Notes: generated by a model from the letters alone, not told the origin. A DNA stretch of 64,000 bases from Poecilobothrus nobilitatus (GCA_947095535.1 OX352774.1:249637825-249701824); one strand, 5' to 3'. Counted from the first letter of the stretch, positions 1 through 12,962 are shown. Program-made: numbers and translations.

Positions 1-352
1 TTTTTTTTTTTGCACACACACATCAGTTCACATGTGGAATTTAAGTTCCAGAGTATTACAGCATTACAGAAATCGAGGAAATTGGAGTAAGATAGGATGT
101 AGGGTGTATGAAATTACAAAGTATTATATAGATTTATATATTTTCTAAAAGAATGTAAAGCCTAACAGTTCTATAAAATGTAAAAAAAAAGAACAAAAAC
201 AAAAAACCCCCCAAAAAAAAGGACGAGGATATAAAAAATAGGAAAATATAAGAAAATAAAGCGTATAAAAGAATGTCGTAAATATTTCGTTAAGAAAAAT
301 ATAAAAACTTTGAAGAAAAAATTATTTTAGGTATAAGTACATATAGTTAAAT

Positions 353-379
353 GTATATATATATATATATATATATATT
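353..379. repeat. (TA)n microsatellite
   Basis: An uninterrupted TA dinucleotide run of about 26 bases. Comparable runs occur at 15882-15905, 30711-30736, 38986-39017 and 55949-55970. Confidence 0.9.
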
Positions 380-726
380 GTAAGAAGAAGCAAAAGCGTA
401 GTATTAATAACATAAGCACCAATAACTTTAACTACACTAGACAAAATATAATAAAAAAAAAAAACAAAAAAAAAATATATCAAATTTTAAATGGCACCTA
501 TATAATATATACAATATATGTATAACTAAGTATGTGGAAATAAATTCATTTTACATATTATATTTAATTTATATGTAAGAACATATGTATTATTTTTACA
601 AGTTACTAAAAATTATTTGTTACAATAAATAAAAATAAGTAGAACTTAACTGACATACAATATAAAATATCAGTTTTTATTTTTATAACACAGTTAGGAG
701 TATGATATGGTACGTACAACAGTAAC

Positions 727-754
727 AGTAGTAGTAGTAGTAGTAGTAGTAGTA
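727..754. repeat. (AGT)n trinucleotide microsatellite
   Basis: About nine AGT units in tandem. On the minus strand this reads as a short poly-Thr stretch inside an 89-codon open frame, which is a by-product of the microsatellite and not a gene. Confidence 0.9.
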
Positions 755-3700
755 CTAAACACATTCTGTTCCCAATCCATAAAATATATAAAATAATATT
801 TTGTACTTATATTTATGTTACTTTTTTTTTTTGTTTTTATTCTTTTTTTACTTTGAAAAAAATTTTTTTTTTTTTGTTGTTCCTTTATTTTTAGATCGTA
901 AATTATGCGTTTATATTGTTTTGTTTGTAACACTACCACCGCCTGATAGTATGCAACACGCAAAATAACTTTTTTTTTTTTTATTTTTTGAAATTAGGTG
1001 CTTTGTAAAAATAAAAATTATAATATATGATGATTGGAATAATTTTGGGTTACTTTTTCAAGGACTTAAAAACGTATTATAGGTCCTTAATCTTAATTTT
1101 TTAAATTAATTTACAATGAAAACTTTGGCATATGAAATTTTTAATAAATGTCACAAAATATTTTGAAAAAAAAAAACTTTATTTTATGAATTTGCCTTTA
1201 AAAATAATCTTTAAGTCGGCCAGAAGTAAAATTTTAGTTAAAATGTGCAAAAGCGATATCAAAAAAGAGATAAAACAAATAAAAATCCAGAACAGGATTT
1301 ATATATGTAGGTATCATATTACAAGACTAGACATGCACATTAATTAAAAAAAATATAAATAGGAAAGTAAAACGAAATTTAATATTAAAAAAAAAACAGA
1401 GTTGAATTCAGGAAATATGAATTACCAAATAACAGTTATGATTACCAAATAACATTCATCTAAATGCTCCAAAGTCAAATTGTCTTATTAAACTGAATTT
1501 CTGACTTATGATTATCTGAACTGATTATTCTAGATTGTCTGGACAGGACCAACTGGATTTCATGTACAGTATAACATTTTAACATTTTTAATTTTTGCAC
1601 TTAATACGCAATAACATTCTTAAGTAAAAATTAACCTACAGAGTGCTTAAGGAAAATCATAGTAAAACTTGGCAATTCAATCACACAATCTTTAAAGCTG
1701 ATGATTACCCATTAGGAGACAAAATATTTTTGTCCCATATTTTAAATTCTTTAAATGCATGAAAAAACAAAAAAAAAATAAATAAATAAATGGAACTTTC
1801 TATTTTTATCTGTATACCAATACTATAATATACTTATATATATTATACATAAGCATTTTTTTTTTTGTTTCCTTGACAATGTTTTCAGGAGGTGTTCTAT
1901 TTAAATTTGTTTTTATTTTTCACGTGTTCTAATGTGAAAGAGAGGAAAAGAAAAATCAAAATTTCCTAAGGTATGTAAAGGTATTTAGAATCTAAGCAAT
2001 AACAAACATTCATACAGAAAAATGTATGGCAATCGAAAAACTTATAATATTTTATTATATGTAACTGTAAAGTTGTTATTGCTGTTGCTGTCCTTCCTTT
2101 TACTATTACACTGCTGTTGTGAATTTAATTTTTCTTATTTATTTTTTCTCCTGTTCTATTTCTTTTCTGTTCTGTTCTATTCTATTGTTGTTATTTTTAT
2201 ATTCAAGATTTGACAGTAATTTATGTATAGGTAATTTTTATAATAAAAAGTGGTTTGACTGTTCAACTCTCCGTTATCTTTTTTTAATATAACTATTTAT
2301 GTATATATGTATATACTTATAATATAATATACATGAATATTTATAGTAGTTTAGTTTTAAGTTTGTGATAGTATTTTTTTTCGCATATGTTACATAGAGT
2401 CAGTCAGCTAAAATAGCAGTAACAAAAAAAAAAAACAATAATACAGTATAATTTTTTGTCAAGAAAAAGTATGATTATGGGTAGTAAAAGTACATGTTTA
2501 TAATAAATTTTGTACACTTTTATTTTTGTTTTTTCTTTGCTTTTTTTTATTATTTTCTTATTTTACCTTAAAAAAATTTTTATACAATGTATGAAAAATT
2601 AAAAAAAAAAAAAAACAAAAACAAAAGGATATTTTTCCTTTCAGTAATTTAACAAAAGATTTAGCCAAAATATGTTTAAATTATATTAGTTAAGTATATG
2701 TGATGTGTATATAATATATATAAAGATAAAATTTAGAACATGTTATGTATTTTTTTTTTTTTTGTACCTATAGTAAAACTGTAATTTTATTACATTTATT
2801 TTCTAAAATACAAAATATTCTTTTTAAAAATATCTATAGATACTTATAAATATAATCGTGATATTTTCATATGAAATTTTATAATAAAACCAACAAAGAA
2901 AAAAAAAAAAAACAATGATAAAAATAACAAATAACGCAAGTATATACAATATTTTGACATTTCCGAAATTGATGTTCCAATCTTTTAAAGATTAAATATA
3001 ATTGAATTGATCTTTCTTTATCCTTATTTCATTTTCAGAACAGTAAATCTGATATAAATATTACTGAAAAATTTGTAATTTAATTTGAAACAAAACAACT
3101 TGAGAAAACTAAGTAATTAATTTATATTTAAGATTTATTTTGTGGCTTTCCTTCTAAAAATTTTCATTATAATTTATTTATATTAATAGACTTATTCAAT
3201 TTATTTATTGGTTCCTTATTAAAACTTACTAAAAATATTAACTAAATATAGGTAGGTACTTAGGTAGGCTGTATTATATTTTTTTGTTAATTTTTATTGA
3301 CCTAATTCTTTTTCATCTTAATACATTTTATAAAAGATAAAAGTCAGAAAGATATTTTATACTATTTGATATTGTCTACTACTAAGTATATATATATATA
3401 TTTTATTACCATGTGTGTAGTGTAAGTATATAATTATATTAGAATTTTATAAGTAAATTAATCTGTTTGTTAGAAGAGTTTATTTTTTAAATGAACAAAA
3501 AATTTCTTTTTTTTATGTACTTAACTCAATTTAGGAAATTTTACCAAATTCTTCTTACTTAAAATACGAATAGAATAAAGTTCACTAATTAAGAGAAAGT
3601 ATAGTGTTAATTAAAGTAGTTTTTATCAATAAGTTCAGGTTAAGTATTTGGAATTAATTTTTTTTTTTTTACTCGATATTCAATGAAACATTCAATTTCA

Positions 3701-5711
3701 TTATTTCCAAAGTACAAAGTTTAGCACTAAACAGATGATTAGACATTTGTAGAACCAGTAATTTTAAAATAAAAAAAAAAAAAAATATTTTTTTTTTTTT
3801 TTGTCCTTATTTCGTTTAATTACTGATGACACACGTATTATACTTGTTCTTTTGTGATTTTTGTTAATGCAAATGTACATACCACATGTTATTACGGTTA
3901 ACTAATGAAATACTTAACTATAACATGAGAACGATTACTTTAGACATCAAACACTATTAGCTATATGACAGTTATAAAGTCCTGAAAAAAAATTAAATAA
4001 CAATGGGCAGAAGCAAAATAAATTTTATTAACTATACTTATCTTTATTTTATCATGATGGTCGACTTTTCAGAAAAAATTTGATGTAACAAACAAAAATA
4101 TCATTTTTTTTTTTGTTATATTACTCAAATATGGGTGGTATACATGTCTAAATTACGAGCTTAAATATAAATTTTTAACTATAATTCAATTAAATTCTTA
4201 AAATAGCAATAGAATCAACATTTTTATTATAAAATAAAGCAAATTTACAAATATGGATACACTTACCTACTTACAATTTTTATTAGAAATTCTTATTTCA
4301 GCTATAGAATCAACAAATTTTGATATAAAACAGAAATAACTTAAAATATTTTATACTCCAACAGTTCATCTAAATCTATATATTGTATATACCACATAAT
4401 TATATTGTATAATCATTCTACATTATAAATTAGTAGATAGGTTACCATATATTTTCAGCAAATTTATTAAAATTAAGATCATCATTTTCCTAATTTTTAA
4501 CACATAATTTTATTTTCTCGGACACTTGTATTTTTAACATTAAATAACCAATAAAGCACTATTATACTATCGAATATAAAAAAAAAACCAAAAACATAAA
4601 ATAAAAATTATCATTAACTTTTTACTCTTAGACAATATAAAACCTTTTATTAACCATTTCAAACTTTGACCTAAATACAAATTACAAAATTTTGTACGTG
4701 CACTGTATTAAATAGATATAACCTTTCTCAATTTTATTAAACAAAATTTAATATACTCATAAATACATTACAAAAAAAACAAAAAAAAAAAAAAAAAAAA
4801 ACAGAAAAAGCAAAAACCCTTATTTTCAATTAAGTAAATCTAAACAAACAAAAAAAAAATAAAAAACCATCAATAAAGACTTAAAACATTGAATTAAATT
4901 AGTGAAAATATAAGTATAGTAAAAATTCCAAAATGATCATTATTGGCATTTTTCATATAAGAAAATTTTCATTAGTTTTCCTAACTGTAAAGGATACCAT
5001 TAATTCCAAAAAAAAAAAAAGAGAATAATAGAAAAAAGAGGAAAAAACAAAGAAAACCCCAAAAACAAAAAATTTTTTGTAATTATTCTAATATAACGTC
5101 AATAAAACATCAATTAACTTTCGATATTGAACAGAAAATTCTCATCAAACTGACTATCATGTTATTTCTATTTCTATTTTCTTTTTTTTTTTTTTTTTAC
5201 TTTCTTTTTTTGTTTGATTCTATCATCTTCTTTTACTTTACTACTCATTATCTAACAACCACACCATCACCGCATATTACTATTTCCCTTCTCACAAACA
5301 CAGAATAAAATAAAAATTACTTAAGTCCAGAAAATCTAATTACGTTTTTTTGTGTTGTTGTCAGAAAAACTTCGTGTAGAATATACAAAAGAAATTTTCT
5401 CTACAATTATTTGACCAAAAAAAAAAAAAATAATGTTGAATGAATAAAAAAAAAATTTTTTTTTTTTTGACCTTTTTTCTAATAATGTTAAAGTTTTATT
5501 CCTATCAAAAACAATATATGTGTGCATTATATTCCGTATATTAAAAAAAAACAAGTAAAAGTAACAGTAAGTTGATGCAACCGACTTATTTATACCCTAC
5601 ACCTAAAAAATTCAAATTAAATTAAAAATCCATAAGTTATTTTAGTTAGGTATTTAATATAACTAAGCTAAAAAAATAAATGCTTTTACAACCTTTGTAC
5701 AAAATTTCAGA

Positions 5712-6470
5712 TTTCTATCTTTATTAAATTCGAAAATATGCTTGTTAAGTCTTGGGAAGTGTGTGAAGGCACGCGGACCACCACCCTAATTCATCTCAAA
5801 TTTTAGAGACATCAACAGGTTAGAACATTCTTATATCAAATTTCAAGTTTATATATTTATTAATTTCGAAGATGTGCTTGTTTGGTCTTGGGAGTTGTGT
5901 GGCAGATACCCTAACAACCATTCTAATTCATCTTAAATTTTGGACAAATCAGGCATTCAGGAAACAACACCCTAGTAGCAAATTTGAAATTTCTATCTTT
6001 ATTAATTTCGAAGATATGCTTGTTCGGTTTTGGGAGTTGTATGGGAGGTACCCGAACGACCACTCCAATTCATCTCAAATTTTAGGCAAATCAGGGACTT
6101 AGGAAACAGCACCCTCGTTCAAATTTGAAGTTCCTATCTTTATTAATTTCGAAGATATGCATGTTCGGTTTTGGGAGTTCTATGGGAGGTACCCGAACAG
6201 CTCCTCCAATTCATCTCAAATTTTGAACAAATCAGGGATTCAGGAAACAACACCCTAGTACCAAATTTGAAGTTTCTATCTTTATTAATTTCGAATATAT
6301 GCTTGTTGGTTTTTGGGATTTGTATGGGAGGTACCCGAACAACCACTCCAATTCATCTCAAATTTTGGGAATATCAGGGATTCAGAAAAACACACCCTCG
6401 TACAAAATTTTAAGTTTCTATCTTTATTAATTTCGAAAATATGCGTATTAGGTTGTATGGAAGGAGTTGT
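5712..6470 (+). repeat. Tandem ~142-bp units inside family A copy 1
   Basis: Six diverged units start at about 5712, 5848, 5990, 6131, 6273 and 6415, each opening with a variant of TTTCTATCTTTATTAATTTC and carrying GGGAGTTGTATGGGAGGTAC and CCAATTCATCTCAAATTTT. The last unit is partial. Because the period is close to a multiple of 3 and stops are sparse in the unit, overlapping open frames appear on both strands. They are artefacts of the repeat. Copy 2 of the element has only about three units, so unit number is variable. Confidence 0.9.
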
Positions 6471-6596
6471 ATGGAAGGTACACGAACACATGGTCCGATT
6501 TCGCCCATTTACAATCCCCGCCTTACCTTAGTCATTGTTAACCTACAGTATAAATTTCATCAAGATAGCATCATTATTTTTTGAGTTATCGTGCGT

Positions 6597-6618
6597 ACGG
6601 ACGGACGGACGGACGGAC
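6597..6618 (+). repeat. (ACGG)n tetranucleotide tract in family A
   Basis: Five or so ACGG units, followed by ACATCGCTAAATCGACTC. The same tract in copy 2 lies at 20610-20632 and has one variant unit (ACAG). Confidence 0.85.
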
Positions 6619-6721
6619 ATCGCTAAATCGACTCAGGGGGTGATGCGGATCCAGAATATATATACATGTCTATACCTAACTCGCTTCCTTTTGGTGGTTA
6701 CAAACACCATACCAAAGTTAA

Positions 6722-6750
6722 TATACCCTATACTTAATGTGTAGGGTATA
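6722..6750 (+). repeat. Terminal hairpin of family A
   Basis: TATACCCTATAC (6722-6733) pairs with GTGTAGGGTATA (6739-6750) across the 5-nt loop TTAAT, with 11 of 12 positions Watson-Crick and one G-T. The same hairpin closes copy 2, with one further change. With the 5' hairpin this gives the element structured ends. Confidence 0.75.
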
Positions 6751-9700
6751 AAAACAAATAAGTAAAAGATATATTTATACAAGTATATACATAATATATA
6801 AATATATAATATATAGGTATACCATGTTAAAGGTCAGTAACTGTCAATACTGAGTTTAACTTTGATGGTAATCAATTAAGTGAAATCAAAAAATAGAAAA
6901 TAATTTCTATTTCTATAGTGCTTAATTTTAACATTTTTCACTTTACTCATACTCACCCCTTTACTCTGTTTCTCTATATACAAAAAAATTTCTACATATA
7001 AATATACATATAAAAATAATACAAAAGTACTTATTAGAAATATTAAACTGCATATCTAATACTAGTATACATTAATATGTTGAATATAAAAATTTCAAAA
7101 GTACATGAAAGAAAACTTTACAGTAAATGATCCGGTCAAAAACAGAAATTCTAAGAATAGAGTAGTAATTTTTGTAATAGTATATATGGGGAAAATATAA
7201 TAAGGTGAGTATAAAAATTAAGAAGGAAGTAATTTTTTTATTGGTGTTGTAAAATACTATAAAAACATTAAAAAATAATAATAAATGGGTTATAAATATA
7301 AGTATATATGTGTATATATATATTGTGTAGGAAGTAAAATTTAATACAAAATAAAACAGAAAATAAAAATCAATTAGTAAAAGGACAAATAATATTCCAC
7401 TTTTTTTTTTTTTTTTGTGTTTTTTCTACGCCAAGGACGTTTAAGGTCCTTTATTCTTTTATACATTTCCTTCTTAATTTTCCCTGCCGTTAATATTTTT
7501 ATTTTAATTTTTTTTTTTTTTTTTTGTTTTTTTGTTTTTCGGACATTTCCTCTTACATTTTTCCATGTTTAATATAAATTAAAAACAATTTATGGCAGAA
7601 TACACTGAATTTTATTGTACTTATTTTATTTTTGCTTGTACTTATGTGTTTTTTTTTTTTTTTTTTTAATTATATAATTACAAGGATGATCTAGCAAAAT
7701 TTAGACAACAAAAAAAAAAAAAAACAAAATAAATAAAAAAGGCAGTGAAATGACAAAAAAAAAGGAGATATAAAGACAACATAAAAAAATTAAAAATTAA
7801 ACATTTGACTTTAATTATATTTTTTTTTTTTGTGTTGTTTTTTTAATTGTTTTTGTATGTTATGTTGATATTTTTGTTTTTTTTCTTTTTTTTTTTTTGT
7901 AATAAAATGCAGGCATTAAACGACACGACAAATATAAATTAAAAAAACAAAAAAAAAATAATGATTAACTGGTAGTAGAATTGATTAGATATTTATATAC
8001 ATTTATTTTCATGTACATGTACATGTGTTATTTTTTACTTTTTTTTCTCTTTTTTAATTTTTATTATTTGAAAAAGGCCAATATATTAATGATCTGTAAT
8101 AAACAATGTCCGAATTAAAATAAATTAAAATTATCTACTCAAAAAAAAAAAAAAAAAAAAACAATGTAAAAATCCAAAAGAAAAATTTAATCTAATCAAT
8201 ATTGAATTTCAGTTTACTTCAAGGATCACTTTTTAATAGGATGTATATATCTTTGATTTATTTCAAATTGTTACCTAAAGTTTAGCGAATTTATTTTAAA
8301 AAAAATTTAAGAAAATTTTAAGGATTTTTCTAAATTTAATTTTTGATTTGTTTGGTAATTAAACACGTTAAAAATTATATAGAAACTTCTTTGTTTTAAA
8401 ATCCCCAAATTATAGATTTTCAGTAAGAATATTTAGGTTCATATTATTATGCTTTTATTATCATGGAATTTTCTTTTTGCTCCCACTCTCATTAAAAATT
8501 TCAAGAAAATTTATCATAACTACAGTTAAATTTCTTTGTTCTAGCATCTAAATAAATCTTATAGAGACAAATCATATTATATTATATAACTTTAGGTTTT
8601 TAATATCCTTTCTGAAAATGTTTTTTTTGTTACCTAATTCAAATAAACAGATATTATTTAAACTTAAACCAAATTATTTGGTTATTACATTAAAAAATGG
8701 AGATTTTATCCCACACAATTATATTAAATAGTCCTTTGATAATTTTTATTAAATTTCTAAATAAATTTAAGAAAACCCTTCAAGATAAATGCTAACCACA
8801 TATTGACCTTTAAATTAAAGAAATGCTCTGTGATATTTAAATAGATAAAAAAAATGCTAACCACATTTTGACTTTTAAATTAAAGAAGTGCTCTGTGATA
8901 TTTAAATGGATAGAAAATTTATTGTTTTTATAATAATCCTTTTTAATATAAAAGTAATTTTAGAACCAAACCTTTTAAATTAAAGTTGTTTGCTTTTATA
9001 TTTTATTTTTTGGTTTAATAATTTTTATTTTCTATAATAAAACAATTTATCACGCTACAACGTTAATTTACACACATGTACATATATCCTATAAAAACAA
9101 ATGTTGTATTCTCGAATATTTTGTTTTAGTTTTTTTTTTTTTCTATTTTTCACATCGTATTTTTAGGTCACACTAGGCAACAAAAAAAAAAACAAAAGCG
9201 AAAATAGAAAAACAAAATGAAAAAGGAATACTTACTTTAAATTTTTAATCTTGCCCAGCCATCATTTTATTTGAATGTTTATTAATATTAGTCAAATTAA
9301 GGACAGAATATATATTTTAAGTATGGCACTACTTTGTGCCTTTTTTCGTCTTTTATTCGTCCTTTTTTTTGCATCACCTTGCATAAAGTTATCTATGCTC
9401 TCCATAAAAAACTTTGTAAACACAGTTGTTGTAGTTTCTGTTTGTTTTTGAAATTGTGTTTACACCTATATGATGGTCTTTACTAATATACTAATCCTTA
9501 TTAACGCACTGACTTATATAAAAAGTAATATTGACATTATAGTTTTATCTATAATATCATCCAGATAAATTGAATCGTATAAGAAAAAGTTGTAATTAAA
9601 AGTTATTAAATAATGATCATTAATTTAAAAAAAAGAAGTTACTATTATTAAAGTAACGGTATGACAAACTAAAGCATTTTTATTCTAGTTCTTATATAAG

Positions 9701-12010
9701 TTTTATCCATAGTTGGTATGTTGACAGGATATCCACAGCTTGATGTTAACCACGTATTTACTTTTCTCTTTTATTTTCAGTTTTTTTTTTTTTTTTTTTT
9801 TTGCTGGTGTGTTTCATTTTTCATCTTATTGATGTTTTATGTTATCAGGCTGCCAACCAAATAATGAAAATAACTAACGCAAAAGAAAAACAAAAAAAAA
9901 AAAAAAACACAATAACATCATTGCATATATCAGAAGTAGTTTTATTTTTTTGCTTTGTGTTAACCCTTTCATGTCTTGATCCCATTGAATCTATGAATAA
10001 TTAATTCATTTGTTGAATTATACACATGAACAGAAAAAAAAAAAAACAAGAACAAAATCAGCAATAATAATAGAAAAATTTATGTCAGTCAACTGAGAAT
10101 GATTTAATTCTTCATTTTTATTTTTTTTTTTTTTTTATTATTATTCACTTTTCATAATAATGTCTTTTTTTTACTTCTTATCCTTCTTTTAATATTGGGT
10201 ATATATATATGTAATATATATGTTATATTCTGTTATTATTATTATTATTATTTTATGTATATGTTAAAATATGTCGAATATGTTGATAATTGTAAATGTG
10301 TATGTGCATCATTGAATAAAAAAAAAAAAACAAAAAAAAAGAAAAACAAAAAAAATCACTCAAAATCACTTTTATTATAAAAGCCTCCCAATTTTATAAA
10401 ATTGTTATTTTTATATAAAAGGAATTTTTTTTTTCTTTTTACCGTTAATATGCATATTCATGCCTTTTAATATAATTTGTACACACAATGTAAAAATTGT
10501 CAACCTTTATACATATATTATGTATATATATATGCAATAATAAATATATGGAAAAAAGGAAGCAACAAAAGAAGAATGCAAAATAAAATTAGCATATCCT
10601 GATTTTATGCACGACAAACAACACCACAACAAAAATTAATAAAATGAAAAAGTGAATTGAAACAATTAACAATTTCCAGAGACAACTGGATTATTCATGT
10701 TAAATATAACACGAATTTTCAAGGACTTCTATATATATTTTATGATAAAAATAATTATTATACGTGTATGGTATATATGTGAATGTAATAAAAATTATTT
10801 GTACGATCATTAACATACTGACTTGCACACACATTTACACCATTTCTTCTTGTTTTATTTAACACATTTTTTTGTAACTGAGTACTGAATATTCAGGTCA
10901 AATTCAATTCATGCAATCAATTTTAACACAAAAAAAACATAAGAAAGAAAAAAAAAAGCAAAAACAAAAAATAACATAATAAAAAAACCAGCAAAGTAGA
11001 AATGGAAGAGAAAACATAAAAAAAAAAAAATAAAGAATAAATATTCAAATTATATGAATTGATCCTGAACTTCTATGCTCTTTTTCATGCTTTTTTTTTT
11101 TTACATTTGTGAAGTCATAGAATATATATGACCAGATAAATATATATATAGTTACTTATATATACATAGAGTTATCTGAAAAAGATGATGATTTTAAAAT
11201 TCAGGCACACAAATACACTTCTATAGAAATAGAAGAAAAACTTAATTACAAAAATTATTGATTTTATTGGATATTCATAATCCTTGTAAAAAAAAATATT
11301 GAATATTTAATTTATATTTTTTATACAAACATATATAATATATGTATCCATATATATATAATAATATTGATAGTACTATAATAGAGAAATTATATCTGAA
11401 AGATAAATGTAATACAATTCTGCACTATTCTGAAAGATAAATGTAAAAACAACGCTACAATTTGTTAGTGTGTTGTTTTGTCTTGTTAAATGAAAATGAA
11501 ACATGATAATTAATTTTGTAATAAGGTTTCATACCATTAAATTTGATGATTCTATATATGATGCTAGTAAAAAAAAAAAAAAAAAAAAAAAAACAACTAA
11601 AATTAAAGAATTTTTAAGAAATTTCATTACCATATATATATTTATGACGGAAGTTACTGTACAAGTTACCCTTAAGACATATTAAAATTAAAATCTAAGC
11701 AAATAAGAAAAAGGAAAAAAATTGATAAATATTTAATTAAAAAATTTCAATGAAAATTTGAAAATTTCATTTAACTGGTATTTATAAAAGAAAATTAAGT
11801 GATGTATTTCATTTTAAAATTAATTTTAAAGGAATTTTGATTATTAACTTTAAACCATTACAGAATTTAACTTTTTTTACTAAATTAATATAATGAAAAG
11901 TGTCAAAAATTATAATTATTTAATTACTTTATCGAAAAATAATAATAGCGCCTGGAAATATGCAATTTATAGAACAATTATCATTTAAATAAGAGTTTCT
12001 TTTATTTATA
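6751..12010. other. AT-rich gene-free stretch
   Basis: No gene seen. The stretch contains many T and A tracts, including a T run of about 24 at 9780-9802 and an A run of about 25 at 11570-11593, a (TTA)n run near 10231-10252, and the tandem duplication at 8787-8916. Confidence 0.7.
8787..8916 (+). repeat. 65-bp tandem duplication
   Basis: Two adjacent copies, starting at 8787 and 8852, of a 65-bp unit that begins AAATGCTAACCACAT and contains GCTCTGTGATATTTAAAT. They differ at only a few positions, so the duplication looks fairly recent compared with the surrounding sequence. Confidence 0.9.
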
Positions 12011-12110
12011 GGGGCTTCGGTAGCCTAGTGGGTAGGCGTGTGGCGTATTAACCGAAAGAGTGTAGGTTCGATCACTGCACAGGTCGTAAATAAAATATTG
12101 AAACAAAAAA
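12011..12110 (+). mobile_element. SINE-1 head, tRNA-derived (copy a, partial)
   Basis: Begins GGGGCTTCGGTAGCC. An RNA polymerase III A box (TAGCCTAGTGGG, 12021-12032) and B box (GGTTCGATCAC, 12065-12075) are spaced as in a tRNA, followed by TGCACAGGTCGTAA. The first ~80 bases match the copy at 24646 at roughly nine positions in ten. It is not a functional tRNA, because the 5' and 3' ends do not form an acceptor stem and the head runs straight into an A-rich body. The SINE 3' module is absent before LINE sequence begins near 12130, so the copy is truncated or interrupted. Confidence 0.85.
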
Positions 12111-12140
12111 AACATTGAAAAAAAAATAGATAATATGTTG

Positions 12141-12651
12141 GGAGCTTTGGTTTTTGCTTCAGCAGAACAGCGTTTCACATTTTTGTCCCTGGTCACTGTG
12201 GAATATCATTTTGAAATATACTAGCTCGCATATATCAAAACAACATTAAAGCAAAGCAAATCAAACTAGTCATAGCAAACAACAGGCAAGTCAAATGGAA
12301 CAATTCTAGCAGTTTTTTATATTATCACTGGCCCGGAATAGAGACTCCTTTATATAACCTTAAAAATAACAGAGGGCTAGAAACAAAAATTAGTCGCATA
12401 AGGCTAGGCCATACAATCGCCACGAAAACATTCCTTTTCTAAAAACTAGTCCACCATTATGTTCACACTGCCACCAAACATTAACCACAAGACATATCAG
12501 TTTTGATAGTCCCGCCACAACCGAGCTATTCAAGCCGTCCAAGTTCAAGTCCACTTCGCCGTCCAAGTCTGAATTATTAAAACCCATTTCACAAAATGCA
12601 GCGATAATAGAAGAAATTGCGAAAAAATTCGATATCTGGAAACATATTTAG
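12141..12651 (+). pseudogene. Non-LTR retrotransposon ORF2 3' end, broken
   Basis: A decayed C-terminal part of a LINE polyprotein. The first segment reads GALVFASAEQ...TVEYHFEIY, resembling the start of an RNase H domain (GAGVF...TVFQAEI in relatives; the E of FEIY sits where a catalytic acidic residue is expected). A second frame gives NRQVKWNN...YYHWPGIETP and LETKISRIRLGHT, the conserved pre-knuckle motif. After an in-frame TAA and a frameshift, PPLCSHCHQTLTTRHI supplies the Cys/His knuckle typical of Jockey- and I-like elements. The last frame stays open to TAG at 12649-12651. At least one frameshift and two stops make it non-functional. The element is 5'-truncated, as is usual for LINEs. 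Motif recognition is from memory. The clade is uncertain, but the LINE assignment is strong. Confidence 0.8.
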
Positions 12652-12962
12652 TAGTTTCAATTTTGCTCTTTTTCATAAAACTTAAGATGAAAATAAAAAA
12701 AAAGGAACATTAATTTAAAAAAAAAAAAACAAAAATTAAATTTAAGCTAACAAATTAAATCATAGAAATGATCATAATATAAAAAATTAAATCATAGAAA
12801 TCAATCAAAAAAAAAACAAATGTAAATAATTTAAAATAAAAGAAAAATGTTAACTTATATAATAATCAGCGCACAATGACCTTAGTAGCAGAGGGCAGAG
12901 AGGCTACTAATAATGCCAAAAATAATCTTTTGTAATATTAGTTTTAAATAAATAATAAATTA
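12652..12962 (+). mobile_element. LINE 3' untranslated tail
   Basis: Continues from the ORF stop. It is A-rich and carries GACCTTAGTAGCAGAGG at 12879-12895, then TGTAATATTAGTTTTAAATAAATAAT. These two blocks resemble the 3' module of the SINE-1 copies (GACTTTAGTAGCCGATG and TAATATT with a TAAA-rich tail). The end is taken just before the next SINE head; the exact boundary and target-site duplication were not resolved. Confidence 0.6.

Larger units (their letters stand above)
1..5550. other. AT-rich gene-free stretch
   Basis: I see no gene here. The stretch is dominated by A and T tracts. It also holds a (TA)n run at 353-379, an (AGT)n run at 727-754, and a short direct duplication of ATTACCAAATAAC at 1421-1433 and 1441-1453. 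Open frames on both strands are short, low in complexity (Lys, Asn, Phe and Ile from homopolymers), and show no recognisable domain. Confidence 0.7.
5551..6750 (+). mobile_element. Dispersed repeat family A, copy 1
   Basis: About 1.2 kb, sharing both ends and long internal stretches with 19996-20765. It begins ACAAGTAAAAGTAACAGTAA, followed by a weak hairpin (AAGTTG/CGACTT) and TATACCCTACAC at 5591-5602. It ends GTGTAGGGTATA at 6739-6750, so 12-bp inverted repeats lie near both ends. The interior has tandem ~142-bp units, an (ACGG)n tract, and a module containing ATCGCTAAATCGACTC and AATATATATAC. From memory this architecture (ACAAGTAA start, hairpin, TATACCC, then GGGTATA end) recurs in brachyceran fly genomes. 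I cannot assign a transposon class, and I see no transposase. It is probably non-autonomous. Confidence 0.85.

Noticed and set aside
694..963. Minus-strand 89-codon frame with poly-Thr
   Set aside because: Made of an AGT microsatellite and A/T tracts. No domain.
5712..6470. CRISPR-like regular repeats
   Set aside because: The whole ~142-bp unit is repeated with no unique spacers, it lies within a dispersed element, and the host is eukaryotic.
5872..6531. Several overlapping open frames of 67-80 codons on both strands
   Set aside because: They recur with the ~142-bp tandem unit of family A and are open because the unit has few stops. The predicted peptides repeat each other.
9780..9802. T runs as terminators or poly-pyrimidine tracts
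   Set aside because: Such runs occur throughout the window on both strands, so single tracts carry no information without a gene nearby.
12011..12090. A functional tRNA gene
   Set aside because: A and B boxes are good, but no acceptor stem or anticodon arm folds convincingly and the same head recurs elsewhere at about 90% identity with a SINE tail.
12390..12587. Minus-strand 65-codon open frame
   Set aside because: It is the shadow of the plus-strand LINE sequence, which carries recognisable motifs.
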